From contig OW028575.1 of the NCBI GenBank assembly GCA_932294295.1, positions 41,016,753-41,080,752 of the forward strand: a stretch of DNA of 64,000 bases, read 5' to 3'. The position numbers and the translations under genes are program-made. The stretch comes from Alitta virens (Eukaryota > Annelida > Polychaeta > Phyllodocida > Nereididae). Below, in pieces: positions 10,250 through 23,400 of this stretch (positions are counted from its first letter, which is position 1; each line of letters opens with the position of its first letter). The notes beneath the pieces are model-generated. The model was not told where the DNA came from. It saw only the letters and a list, made by a program, of their open reading frames with translations, and did no database searches.

Positions 10250-13200
10250 CCGCATCCTCTTTAAAACTCCATTTTGTCGGTAGGTTGTGATTCATTTCTC
10301 TACCACTTCTCGAGCTTGTAAGCTGCTATTTGGATTATTTTGCATGGTTAGTTTACTTAAAATGGTACTAGAGCTCTTTGAGGAAATGCACATGTAATAG
10401 TTTGTGCGTTTAATGCCGTGAATTTTGCGCAGTTGGCTGTTTTCATATGCGGCTTTGTTGACCGAGATTCTCTGGGTCGACCGGCATGAGTCACGCGTGG
10501 GGTTTAAATTTGAAAAGGTGCTGCTTCAACTTGGGATTTCTGCAGTCGAGGAACTAATGTTGTTAATCTATTGTATTTGTGGACTGAAATGAAAGTAGCG
10601 TTCATTGGATTGTATCATGCAGCAATTTCTACTGAAATTATTTGAAACTGGATCTGACGCCTTCCTGCCCTTTTGTCTTGGGGAGTTGAACGCATCCTGC
10701 AGCGCCATTGCTTTTGCAGGCGGCGACCGATTCTCCTTGCATCTTTACTAAATTGGCGTTTATATAAGCTTTTTTAGTCACTATCTTGTGCCATATTATG
10801 CAACTATTTGCTTTTATGGAACGTATTTATCTCTTTTTTTTTGTGTTTTATTATAAAATGTATATTCTTTGTTTCAGATATTTAAACCCTTGATCGAAAC
10901 ATAATTGCCAGCATGCCACCCAAAAGAGGAGGACGCGGAGGCCCTGCCAAGAGAACCACTCCAGTGAAAACAACCCCTGAGAAACCGAAGGAAGAAACTA
11001 AAGAAATCACAGAAGCCGCTAAAGCCAAGGAGGAAGAAAAAGAAATGAACATCGATGACATGAAGGTGATGGATGAGGTGAAAGAGGAGGAGGCTGATGC
11101 TAATGGAGATGAGGAAGCTGCAGGAGATGGAGAGGATGAAGCAGCAGAAGGGGAAGGGGAAGGGGAAGGGGAAGAGGGAGGTGAAGAAAATGGGGGAGAT
11201 GGAGATGAAGAAGGGGAAGGGGAAGGAGGAGAGAAAAAGGAAGGAGATGAGGAAAAGAAGGATGAGAAGAAGGATGAGAAGAATGATGAGAAGAATGATG
11301 AGAAGGATGGTGGGAAGGATGGTGAGAAGGATGGGAAGGATGAGAAAGAGGAAGGTAAAGATGAGAAGAAGGACCTCAAGAAGAAACCACGCTTCAATCC
11401 CCACAATAGAACTGTTGCTGTGCACGAGTATCACGTTGGTGAGTAAAATTATGATTGGGATCTTCTTTAAAAATTTATTGTATTTCAGTGATTGACAAGA
11501 ATTGCATATCATGCATTGGGTGGCCCACAGCTATTAATATTTGCCGGTATCATGTTCACGCATGAGCCTGTATATCAGTGTTTGATTTTGTATTACCAAA
11601 GTATTTTGCAATTAAATAATAATAGGGATTAGGGAATTTGTGATAATATAGTGGCCTTTGAGTGTAAGTTTATGGTGCAATGTGATTCTTTCAGATCGCA
11701 TGAACAATGTGCATGAACGTACAGTCATGATTGGACCCACCAACCTGGAAGACTTGCAGAACGAGAAGCTGATTTCTTACCTCACCAACAAAGCTGTCCA
11801 ATTCTTCATTCGTTATGCTTGCAAGCCTGAAGTGAAGGGGTATGTTGCATTGTTCATGCTCGAGTTCATTGTGCTAGATAGAGGTTGAGGTTATTAGTAT
11901 GCTTGAGTGGGTCTGGCAATTTTTTCAGACATGTTGAGATCCGATTCAAGACGTCAGAGGAAGCACAAGCCGCAGCAGAAGACCTCAGGACAATCAGAGA
12001 GGAGCTCATTGCTAACCAGAACAATGAGGAGTTCCAAGGCAGTGAGTATATTTTGCTCTGTATATACAGTTCTCGATGTCTTGCCCATGTTATTTATGTA
12101 CTCATTCAAATTTTTCGTAAACTCTCAGGTGACAAAGCCAAAGAACTCAAGAACCTTTGGGGCAGTCACGATGAAGGTAAGTCATTTGATATTCAGATAT
12201 ATTTTAGGAGGAGACTTCATTAAGGTAGCTCTAATTTAACATGAATTGGTAAATCATATCTCTCATTTTAATAACTTCTTTGTTTTTCATCTACAAACTT
12301 GGCATAAGGATGTAGCAACACTATGATTTGTCTACATTTGCCTTTGTTTTACAGACTCACTGAACTGTCACAAGACAGTTGATGGAAACAGTTTAGTAGC
12401 TGTTGTGTATGTGCAAAATCCACCTTCAAGTGGAACTGTTTAATTGACATGTGTTTTATCTTTGTGCCAGGAGAAAAAAATACACAAGTGGTACTGCACA
12501 AGGGGTAGCAGATTCCTGCTCTCATTGTGGGGGCCAGTGAACACGCTAGGAGGTCCCTCCTGACCTCTTGTTTTTGTGAGGTTGGAGGATGACCTCTTCC
12601 CATGGTACAGCTGATCAACACGTCACTATTTTATCTGTTGATGGATTCATTTGCAGGCAGTGCAGCTCAACGAACCCTCGTTCTAAAGGGCCTCCCTAAA
12701 GATGTGACACTGGAACAGTTGGAGGAAAAGATCCCTGATGCTACTCAGATTATTATGCCCCATCGAGGATCTCCTGCTACCTTCCCGGGGTAATTTTACC
12801 AGGGTCACCTCGTCCTGCAAATGGGCAGGCCCCTCTCCTAATCCTTGAATAGGCAGTGAAGAACACCAATGCACAGTGAGCGCACAAGGTGTAGCCTCTA
12901 TGCTCACTTGTTGTGACTCTATTGTGATTCTTGTTCGGCATTTTAAACAATGCTACTGCCTTGCGGAGTGCTAATATTTCAAAGCCATTGCATCCCAGGA
13001 ATGCCTCAAAAGATCATGTCAACCTGGAGGACACCCACTTTGCAGAACTGGTCGACTGAATATGCCTTCTGTCACGTCTGCTAGTGTGGTGCCATTCCTC
13101 CAGATGTCAGCATTTACTGTCTGCAATTGTTTGGACTGTACTAGTTCAAAATTACTTGATTGTCTCATCGCTCTGCAATGATGCAGTTGCCTCCTGAAAT

Positions 13201-16200
13201 TATTTGGACTCTTCATTGGTAGCAGCGTTTAGCTGGCTCATATCATGGCTCCTGGTGGTAAAATGGATGATTACAAGTTAATAAGTTAAATTGAAAGAAT
13301 GAATGGACGGTGATATCACTGTCGTTTACACACAAGTTCAACTGGTGCTTTGGTCGGTAAGATGTGTCATTGCATGATTTTCCATTCATGTGTGGCTGAA
13401 TTAAATGTCCAAAACATCTCATTTGGATTGTACATTCATTTCATGCCTTACTTGTATAGACTGGGCAAAGAGAATAAACTTTGGCTGCACTGTTAGTTTG
13501 CACCAGTTATTGTAGACATTTGAATGTTAACTCTCCTCTTGAGAGACTGAATCATTCTGATATTATGTATGCGTCAATCTAGTGCAGGTGCTAGCTGCAT
13601 AGAAAGTATATGAAGGGTGCCACTGGGTGGGTAAATGGGGTTGTGCAATTTTGACTTCTATAGCACTGTAAAATGCTGTCCATGCCTCGACAGACTGAGA
13701 AGTCGGGGGAACTAAGATATGCAGTGCGACTCCAGCAGAAGTGGAGCAGCTTGAAACATCACGGTTATTTGGCTTGCACATAGCAAGTTGTCAAAAAAAG
13801 ATGCTTGTGACATTTCATCAGTGTCGAATCAATTCGACTAACTAGACCTGGATATTCATGAATAGGAGTATAGTCTATTGTTTTAGGATAGTTGGGAATA
13901 CTTGGGATTGTGGCATCATAAACTTGATCATCACATTTTTCACCTTTGTTCTCTGCAGCCATTCAAAGAGAAACTTCTTGCACTGTCTGAGTGTTACTGT
14001 GAAACCTTTTTATTTGGGACACTAGAGTTAAAAGACCAAACAAAAAAGAAGAAAAAATAACTCGCTTTGGAAGAAGTTTCTCTTATTTTCCAACATGGTT
14101 TTTGGATGGTGCATGACCTTTGCTTACGCTGACTATAGGTTCTGCTATGTGGAGTTCCCAACTGCTGAGCTGGTTGATAAGAAGTTAAAGGACGATGAAA
14201 AGATGAAATTCCCTGATCCTGAAAACCCTGAGGAGGAAAAAGACGCCGTGTTCAAGAAGTTTGACCAAATTCCTCATAGCGATCTTCTGATCAAGAAGAT
14301 AGGTGAGTAATTGCAATCCCTTGTTAATTGTAGTCCGGAGTTCAGCAATTTCTTAATTGGAGTATTTCATTCTGATCTATGGTACCGTCTATTACAGATG
14401 CCCAGCACTTTGAGAAGCCGTTCATGAACATCCCTGGTGATATGAAGCAGGATATGTTGAACCAGTTCATTTCAGCCTGTGCTTACTTTGAGAGGAATAG
14501 CTTCCTCCTGCGCCAAAAGCGATTGGACACCATCAAGAAGGTAACATTTTTGCTCAATTAAGTTAACCTATTAGTATAATTTTATTGATATCCTAAAATT
14601 GAGCTAAATCGAGGTGTTTTGTTTTTATGGTAAACAGAAGAAGCAGATGCTGATCCAGCGTCGAGATGAAGTCAGAAAGATGCAGCGTGCCCAGAACAGA
14701 AAGAACAGGAATATGAGGTGAGTGGTAGCTATACTGTTAATATAAATTATATTGATTTTTCCATAAATTATTGTAATGCACTTCCAAGCTGTTATTATTA
14801 TTGTGGCAGTTGTGTATTAACATCAAGTTCTGGAAGTTATGTTCAATGATTTTGTAATGGTGTTTGACTTGAATACAGCCCACTGGTATTCTATTATGGT
14901 ATTCACGCGTGGGTTTACCTAGAATAATTAACGATTGCATTTACTGACTGCCATCTTTGGCTGCATCAGCTGTTTTGGCATATTGAGAGACATCGTAAGT
15001 AATGTTGGGGTTCTTCTTTCAGTCGTGGTGGTGGACGTCTAGGTGGCAGGGGAGGTAGCCAAGTGGGAGGTAGAGGAGGAGGTGGAGGAGGAGGCGGCGG
15101 AGGAGGAGGCGGCAGAGGAGGTAGAAATGACCGTGGACCAGGAATGAACCGTGGAGGTAATGACCGTCGACCCATGAAACGCTTCCAAGACCGTTCACCT
15201 CGTGGACCCATGGGAGGCAAGAGGATGAGGCGTGATTCCTACGGAAGAGGAGATGACCGTGGACCAATGCCCACAGGACCCAGGATTCCCCGTGATGCCT
15301 GGCATAGCAATAACTGGAATAGTGGCGGAGGAATGGGCGGAGGCAGCTTCAACAACTCAGGCATGGGCAACATGAACATGGGAGGAGGCTTCATGGGAGG
15401 TGGAGGAGGAGGAGGAGGAGGTGGAATGAGAGGAGGAATGGACATGGGAGGAGGATACAGCAGCACAGGAGGTGGAATGGGACGCATGGACTACAACTCT
15501 GGGCCTGACTATTACGATGACAGCATGAGAAGTACCAGCGTGGTAGGAGTTGGAGGAGGCAACTACAGCAGTGCTGGCGGCGGTTATTCCAACACCATGG
15601 GTGATTATGATGACATTGGCCAGGACACCTATGGAGCTGGTGCCAGTTACGGAGGAGGTGTCAGCAGCAGCTATAACGATGGATACGACTCCTACAGTAC
15701 ATCGGCTGGCCAAAGTCGCAAAAGCTCCCTCAATCCTCAGCAAGCCGCTAATGCGGTCAACCTGTTGGTTGGACTCAGCAGTTTGATGGGGTAAGTGTTC
15801 AGTTGGTGTATGCCATAAGCTATACAAGTTTGTTCTTCGGTTTGCATCTTTGCTCTTCTCTTAAGTTCGCTATTAAGACCATGTTCGTTCATTTTTAGCA
15901 ACAAGAATCAAGCAGGAGCTACTGGCGGAGGCAGATTTGGAGCAGGCAGCCAGAAGGGAGGAAGATGGGGAGGCAGCCGTAACTAAATAGGGAGGCAGCC
16001 GTAACTAAATGGTGAGGTTTGCTATATTTTAAACATGATCTGTGACTTCACAATTCTGTGATGTTTTCATTAAATTAATCTGTTAATTTTTACTTTGCAG
16101 GTTGAAGCCAAGGACAAAGCATTTACGCATTCTGGTCATAGACCTTCTGTGAAGCCATAAACCAAGATTTGGCCGATTTATTTTTCATATTATATTCTTG

Positions 16201-16480
16201 GACACTTAATTTTTTTTATTTATGTGAACTACATTTGTACATATGTGTGTAAATAGTTTCATCCGTCATGTTTTATTCATATTTGTTGTTACAAAGATCC
16301 TAGGAAATGTGCTTTTTAGAGTGATAACTCCCCAAGAAAATGGTGGGTTATGTAAGAGTTTTATTTTGTAAGGACATTCCCTTGGTCTGTTGTAAGTTTG
16401 TGTCTTTGCATTTAGATAATTTTCTATGGAATTTTATGCTCTCAATATTGTATCATCTTGTATCATCATGAATAAAAAAC
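10250..16480 (+). CDS. Acidic RRM and glycine-rich RNA-binding protein (735 aa), nucleolin/hnRNP-like
   Basis: Coding exons: 10913-11438, 11695-11839, 11929-12041, 12129-12176, 12657-12789, 14139-14302, 14398-14540, 14638-14717, 15023-15790, 15899-15986. All junctions are GT-AG and the frame closes at 2208 nt (735 aa). A non-coding exon likely ends at 10317 and its partner starts at 10878. Residues 1-175 are Lys/Glu/Asp-rich after a basic RGG-like start. Residues 184-245 look like a divergent RRM (RTVMIG ... HVEIRF). Residues 283-355 form a clearer RRM with RNP2 LVLKGLP and RNP1 GFCYVEF, the latter created exactly across the exon 5-6 splice. A Lys/Arg-rich helix follows, then residues 451-735 are RGG and glycine/tyrosine/serine-rich. 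An acidic N-terminus, RRMs and a Gly/Arg tail recall nucleolin, but I do not recognise an exact orthologue. Likely nuclear; role in RNA binding is inferred. Confidence 0.85.
11439..14637 (+). other. Introns of the RNA-binding protein gene
   Basis: The longest is 12790-14138 (about 1.35 kb), with a further 480-bp intron at 12177-12656. I see no nested gene in them; short open frames there have no recognisable domain. Confidence 0.5.
15968..16010 (+). repeat. 22-bp tandem duplication spanning the stop codon
   Basis: The sequence GGGAGGCAGCCGTAACTAA (with following AT) occurs at 15968 and again at 15990. The first copy encodes the last residues Gly-Ser-Arg-Asn and the TAA stop; the second lies in the 3' UTR. 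An intron follows at 16012-16100 (GT-AG), only 25 nt beyond the stop, within the distance usually tolerated by nonsense-mediated decay. Confidence 0.85.
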
Positions 16481-16490
16481 AGTATTTAGG
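16101..16490 (+). terminator. Terminal 3' UTR exon and poly(A) signal of the RNA-binding protein gene
   Basis: After the acceptor TTTGCAG at 16094-16100 the sequence is AT-rich non-coding. AATAAA near 16470 is a plausible polyadenylation signal. Confidence 0.55.
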
Positions 16491-18390
16491 AATCTTTGGT
16501 TTTACATGGTCAATTGTTGATAGACGGATGCCTCCTCTGCCATTTGTCCCTGGGCAGCATTTTCTTTGGCTTATGGCCGGCTGCAAACCGATGGGGACAA
16601 AGAGCGAGCAGGTTCATCAGCAGGAGTTTTTGTAGTATCCTGCAATGCCGCAATTATCACGCAACTCGGGAGTTTAAAATTTGAATGCAGAAAATCTGGT
16701 ATCCTTTGATCAGACGGAGTAGATAGGATAAATTGTGTTATCAAGCGGCAGTGAGTTTGTAAGCCCGGTTCAGGCATTCCAGTCTTGCATTCTGCTATTC
16801 TAGTGGAAATGAATGGTATTCTAGCACTTAAAGTGATATGAAGTCTTGACATCTAGGTCAAACTGAGAGTTCTTTAAATTTACCCCTGAATGATAGTGAT
16901 TGATGTGTATTGTCAGAAACCACTTTGCTATGTGTCCAACATTTGTTATTTCTTAAAATCGGCCGTAGTGATTTTGGTGTACATCAAAATAATTTGAAAC
17001 TTGGCTGGACTCTCGCTGCGGTCACGTGACCACACAGCCAGGCAGAGCCAAATTCCATTGCATTGGATACAACCACCATGGACCATGAGGGTTTTGTTTA
17101 CTCTAGAAATTAATAATTTAGTTAAAGCTATGAAAAGTTATTCTTAACAAGTTATTAACAGTTTTCACACTCCATATGAGTGAATATCATACACTGAATG
17201 GAGGACAAGCCCATCTAATAGTTTCTGTTAGTTTGACAGCTCTGACCACGTGGGCCACATGAATAAATTCTGATAATACCCCAACTTTGCGTGACTTGCC
17301 TGGGAGCTCCTGGGGTACCTTTCCTGGGTGTGAATTGCATGAGGATGGATAGAAAGAGAACAATAATTTCGTTCTTCTTTGGAATGCTCTAATGAGCTAC
17401 TCTAACCCTAGAAGCTCCTAAACATTGCAGCTGTTGTGAGTGACAAACTAGCCATGTGCTTGTTTACATCTCAAGAAATCTTGTGCTAAAATAGCAGCCA
17501 ATCACACAGTGACTCCACAATGATGCCCAAATCTTGCCTAACGGATTTTACCAGTACTTTGATGCTGTATACTGTCAAGAATATGACTTAAATGTTTCAA
17601 AAAGTACAAACAAGTTTAGTGGTAGATGTAGCTATTCCTTCAGTTAAGGGCTGGATATTTCTTGGAAAGTCTTAAGACATATCACTTTAACTGCTTCCAA
17701 AGACCATGGCTTGCATCCACACATAATGTTCCGGTCATAATTTAAGGCCCAAGGTAATTACTTCAGCTCGGCCAGTTGGTATGACCACGATATCAGAATA
17801 AACGTGTGGGAGTCCAGGCTGCATACTCCATAAGACTTGGGGACGTTTGTAATGACCTGATCACATTAACACACGTGGTCCTAAATTGAAGATCAAGGAC
17901 TTTTTTTAGCTGCCCGGGAGAAGACTTGATGGGCTCGAGTGTTCTCATATGCCGTCTGATCAAGGTTGTCACTTAATTTTATATCAGTCTTGCTGCTACT
18001 TGTATCATTAAGGAGAGCCATGCATTTTTTCTGTATCAGCTTGTCACTTTTTTCCTCTAAATGAGAATAAGCTGAATACAATGTAATTGATTAGTTTTAA
18101 AAACTGCGCGTTGTCAGAGATAAAGGGTTCCAATGCTGTCCACCTGGGTTAAGCTCAGTACATCACAAATTGTCAGGCTCGGATGATTATGCAAGGGCTA
18201 AATCTGGTCAATCGTGCTTCCAGCCTTATGCACAAACAGTATTGCAGTGGTCAAAAAATATCTACTGGCATTTTATTCCAGAGCTTTTGTGCAAAGACAG
18301 GTTGGAAAATCAATTTGTCTTTGCTTCTGCGAGGTTGTGCTGGTGGGGATTGTGTGAACACATAAGACAAGAAAATCATCACTGCTCAGT
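16491..18390. other. Intergenic region between convergent genes
   Basis: About 1.9 kb between the ends of the + strand RNA-binding gene and the - strand VMP1 transcript. I see no coding exon, RNA gene or clear transposon termini. Confidence 0.4.
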
Positions 18391-18405
18391 CCACATGATG
18401 ATGTG

Positions 18406-20480
18406 GCTTTATTAATACAGTTGTTTAACTAATAACAAACCCTTGGATCATTGGAATCATTCAAGGCATTCAAATTTAAGGTACGCACAAAGTGTGCCTG
18501 AAATCAAACACGAAATAGGACATTCTTAAAAATATCTATTTAGATGAGGTCTACAACTGAAACAGTAGTTGTGAAAACTGTTTTAAACAAATATACAAAA
18601 TCCAGGCACCTAGAAAGATTATGCATTCCCCATAAAAGTTACAAAAATTTCATACATCACAACTAAACTTGCAGCATGTTCATCTTGTCTCTGATTACAA
18701 ATATTTCTCTCAGATTAAGTTATTTACATTCAATGCGGTTTATATACCATCTACGTCTAAATAACAAATACATCACAAAACTGACACTAATCACTTGGCA
18801 CATGACTATGTAGCACATTACAATCACAATCATTCAGTGTGGCAAAGACTTGTAGTCAATACCTCACGACCAGTATCTCATGTTGAGCATCACAGCCTGT
18901 GAAACTTTAGCTGAAAATCTGATATTACTCAGCGAGTTTTACATCATACAAGTCAGCATTTCACAATGTGTGGCAACTTCACAACCACTCAAGCAGTATT
19001 AACATCAGGAGAAATGTACAGGAAAGTTTTGCTGGAATGGTAACACCCATGTCCATGGTAACGGTGGGGTTTGGTCTGTAAATGAGCATGTTTATTTTAT
19101 GTACATCTTGTAAAGCACGGATATTGTAATTGGTTCACATTATAAAATGGCTACTTCTAGGAAATTACTTTGGTTAATCCCAACTTGCACAATTCGACGG
19201 AGAGTAATTCAAACAAATGCACTTGTTCATCTTAGCTGAACCAAGGTGTTATATCAGTAGGCATCTACAGCACAAGTGCAATAAACAAAATACAGTCTGT
19301 GTTCAACATTAGGATTAACTTTTCAATCTTGATAAGATATTTATGACCACGAATCATTTTCATATCCAGCCAATAATAATCAACAGACCGAGCACTTGTC
19401 TCACTGTCAAAAGCTACTTAAATTCTTTTGGGGACACAATGTGTAAATCACAGAAATAAGTCTTTGGCTAAAATTACACCAACATATTTGTTAATTTGAC
19501 AACAATTTCAGTCTATACTCATACTGAGTCATAGGAAATAACCCCTATCATTATAGAAACCCATAGTTTCAACAATAACCTTTGAAATTAAATGAAAAAT
19601 TGATAGAACTCTTTGTCCATTCAAAAAGACAAGAAATTTCAAGGTTTTGGGAATGCAAGATTTCTACCTTCAAGTGTAACTTAAAACAAAACAAAAATTA
19701 GCTTACACCGCTATATAGACCCAACAAATGAGTGAGAAGTGTACTAAGTCTTTCATCCATTATATACTCACCAGGTATATTAATACAACACTAGACGAAT
19801 GTGTGTCAAATAAATAACAGCATCTACAGCTAACATCACATATAATCCATACATTCAGCTTATCCACACTGTTATCAAACATGCATAGAGCTTTTTCTAG
19901 TTATAAAAATTTTTGTTGGCGTTGACTGAACTCTAACCCTAACTTATTTTACAACCTCAGCTAATATCAAATCTTGATGACCTTCGATTGATAAAAAAAA
20001 CAATTTTAAAAACACAAACATGTGCAATATAAATTCACCAATTCATTCCTATCAGTAGTACAATATTTTCCAGGTTTAAACTCCAAAATTAACAACAAAG
20101 ATAAAATGTTTATGCACCTAAACCGTAATTAGAATCACTGTACGAAGAAACAGCTGAACCCTAGTATAAATACAAAATATTAAAACATTTCAAACAATAC
20201 CTCAAAAATTGAACAAGGCAGGTAAAAATTCAAGGGTGATACTTCGACATAATTTGATGGTCACTCACATAATAATTATAATCATATACATCATTTAGGA
20301 TGTGGTATATTTTATACAAATGATTGGAAACTAAAACCTGAATAATCTTAATCAACCGAGGGAGAATTTTTCATTTGTACAAACTGGCATTAGCTAGACA
20401 GAGAGGGGCCAATGTAGCTTCTCATAATTGGTTGTCTTTTGTTTTGATGAGTTGTGGCACAGCCAACACCAACCTCCTCC
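18406..20480 (-). other. VMP1: Probable long VMP1 3' UTR
   Basis: The 2.1 kb beyond the VMP1 stop has no open frame. The first convincing polyadenylation signal on the minus strand is AATAAA at 18406-18411. In vertebrates the corresponding place holds the miR-21 hairpin; I looked for its mature sequence on both strands by eye and did not find it. Exact end unknown. Confidence 0.4.
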
Positions 20481-23400
20481 TCATTCCGTGCTCACTTTCG
20501 TCTTCTTGCTTTTCGACACCCGACTGTGATAATTCTGGGCCATCGAGTTAACTATTGAGACGATGAAATACAGCACCATGAGGAGGACGACTTGTTCAAA
20601 CACCCACGCCAACCAACTCTGCTCCTGTAATAAAAATATCAAAATGAGCAAAAAGGCTTCGTACTGATCACTCTTAACATTTAGAATAATGCATATTATT
20701 TAAGATGCGCAACCTTTATTTATTTGTTAGTTTTTTTAAATGTTGTGCAGCTGTTCATTTGTATATATTTCATTACACAGCAATACTAGCATAGATTTAT
20801 GTTAAATTTGTGCAAAAAACCAAATTTAAATACAACCTTTTCACACAGCAGCCCTGTTGACATTTTTGCCTCATTTAACTACATGATTACGTCATACATT
20901 ATAACATCATTATTTCTCCATTGTTCTTGCACTCTGTGACCTCTTCATGGCCATTGTCTATTGATGACGTCACAATATTATATCGGAGTGCAAAGAGAGA
21001 TCAACGAGGCAAAAATGGCTGCTGTGTGAAAAGGGTGTATCCCACAAGAATTAAATCAGTGATTTAACTTCGGGAAGGTTAACTGTATCTAGAATCCTAG
21101 ATGTTAGAATGCATTTTGTATCTTACTGTAGGTTTCGCAGAACCAGGCTTGACATGAAGCGTCGCCTTCTTATTCTTCAGATATTGCTTAAATGGTGCTT
21201 GTAAGGATTTGCCAAAATAAGGAATATATCTGCAAAGAAAAATCAAGCTCTTAGTGAGACCTAGAACATCAAAAAGAGTAAGAAAATCAGTGCATGTCAT
21301 ATAGCATCACTATTGAAGCATCACTTTGCAGGTCAATTCAATTGTATCAAAACAGCCAAAAAATAAAATAAAAACTTACTTCATGAGACTAATAACATGC
21401 TCCACATGTTTTTCACTGAACACAAAGATGACAAACAGTTTCTGGATATGCATCTTTATGATTGCCTTTCCAATCAAAGTGGCTCCAAAAAATGTCCAAA
21501 ATGGCACAAGAAAATGACCGCAGGTGATGCCTGCCAGGTCAAACAAAGGGTTGGGAATCTGAAGAGAGAAACAAAATTGACCAAGTTAGGGCACGGAATA
21601 AATGCTGTTTCTAATGTTATCACTGCAGTAATTAATGTCATACTCACAGATGCACAAAGAAGAATCCCCATGAAGCCAACTCGCTGCACGACATCATGAA
21701 CGTAGATCTTGGCTCGACTCATGAAATTCTGAAATTAAAATTAAAGATATAGATGACCTTGTGTCTATAATAATTTCATGCACAAGGTTTGGAACATTAA
21801 AAAACATAGGTAGGCTGTCATAACAAATTAGGGCCAACTTTTGACAGTGAACTAACATTTTTCCCATCTTTCCAGCATTAGGTTTTTGCCCTCTTTGCTT
21901 TGTCATCATCATGGCTGACTGTTATTGTCACATGATCACATTCATAGAGCTGACAAAGACCTGCAGAGCCAGCTGTTGATCAAGTGACTAAGTCGCATAT
22001 ATCCACAGATTGTACTTGTGTGTAGTTATATAGATATAACTGGGCTTTAGTGCTTTGATACGGACAGATTCAAATATGTTAATCAACAACAGAAGTGATG
22101 AACTGATTTGACATCTGAGTGGATTGCTTTGTGACATCATCAGAACAACTGCCATTGTGATTTCACAACTGCATAGTTTGAGAAACAGCATGAATCACTA
22201 TTGAAAACATAGAAAACGATATATAATTTATTAGTGGCAGGTGTTCTTATACATAGAAAATTGGCATTAGATTTGTTTATATGATTTCTGTCAACTTTGC
22301 ACTGCTGTGAGCTTTTTAATGAAAAAATATGACAAAAAACGGAGTAGACATTTATAATAAAGATTAATGTAGTACCCTCTACATCAATGACCAATTGCCA
22401 AGTGTTGTTTTCCTATATACCAGGAGTAATCTAATGAATGACCCAAGAGTCCAGCATTACCAATAACCACCAAATCAAGTTTTGCTCAAGGTACATGTCT
22501 CAAGCAACTTCGTTTACCTTAGGGCTGTTCCATTTAAAAAGGGGGGGGGGGGGGGGGGGGTTTCAGGACAGGAACATTTTCAGACCCCAACCCCCACTAT
22601 TTGTTTTTTGACAGAACCCCTTCCTCCACCCCCCCCCCCCTCCTTTTTTAAATGGAACAGCCCTTAACTTAACAGCTTCCACTCGCGCACATTAAGCTAA
22701 AATATTACAATTCATACTAAACAATGCTTTGCAAGTCTGCCTACGTTTGGTCAGAAAACTAACAATGAATTAAATAAGGAAGTCTAAACTACAACACAAC
22801 GAAGAGTTGGAATTTAGTGCATTTTTGAACCAATACAGAAGATGTGCCCCCTTGATAGTGTCAAATCACTTTGTCACTTTGGTAATTGGAATTTTTCAGG
22901 TATTTCTAAATGATCACCAATTCATTTCTTTTTATAACTTTCGTTTTCATTTAGTAAGTGCTTATATGGCACAGTTCTCTCTGACCAAATCTTCTCAGTG
23001 TTGCAAAGCACCATCTGCAGAATGTAAAGTCATCACTCACAACAGACGTCTGTAATGGGAAATAGTGACCAACAATGCAATTGATATATATAGATCAAAT
23101 TGATATACAGATATCAAACTCAAATGTGCAGGGTAATTGACGACACATGTATACACTTTATAACATTCGATATACATGTACAGCAAACCCTTTTATTTCA
23201 GGAGTTGTAAGTAACGAAGGTTCACAGTAAAAATGCAGGGTGTGTATGATAATATTCCCTTTGATTTCTCTATTAAGATGAAGACCGCCTCATTCCTAGC
23301 TATCATAGGTAGTGAGGTTTTTTATTTGGGTATATTTATACTTTAACAGAATATTAATCAGAGTAGTCATTTGGGAATGTATACCACGCTAAGGATCCTG

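Noticed and set aside
10874..11512. Long minus-strand frames rich in Ser/Pro/Phe or Leu/Ile
   Set aside because: Antisense shadows of the Lys/Glu-rich first exon of the RNA-binding protein.
15019..15827. Minus-strand proline-rich and Ser/His-rich frames
   Set aside because: Antisense of the glycine-rich exon 15023-15790, whose plus frame splices correctly at both ends.
18406..20480. A miR-21-like hairpin downstream of VMP1
   Set aside because: Vertebrates have miR-21 there, but I could not find its mature or seed-extended sequence on either strand.
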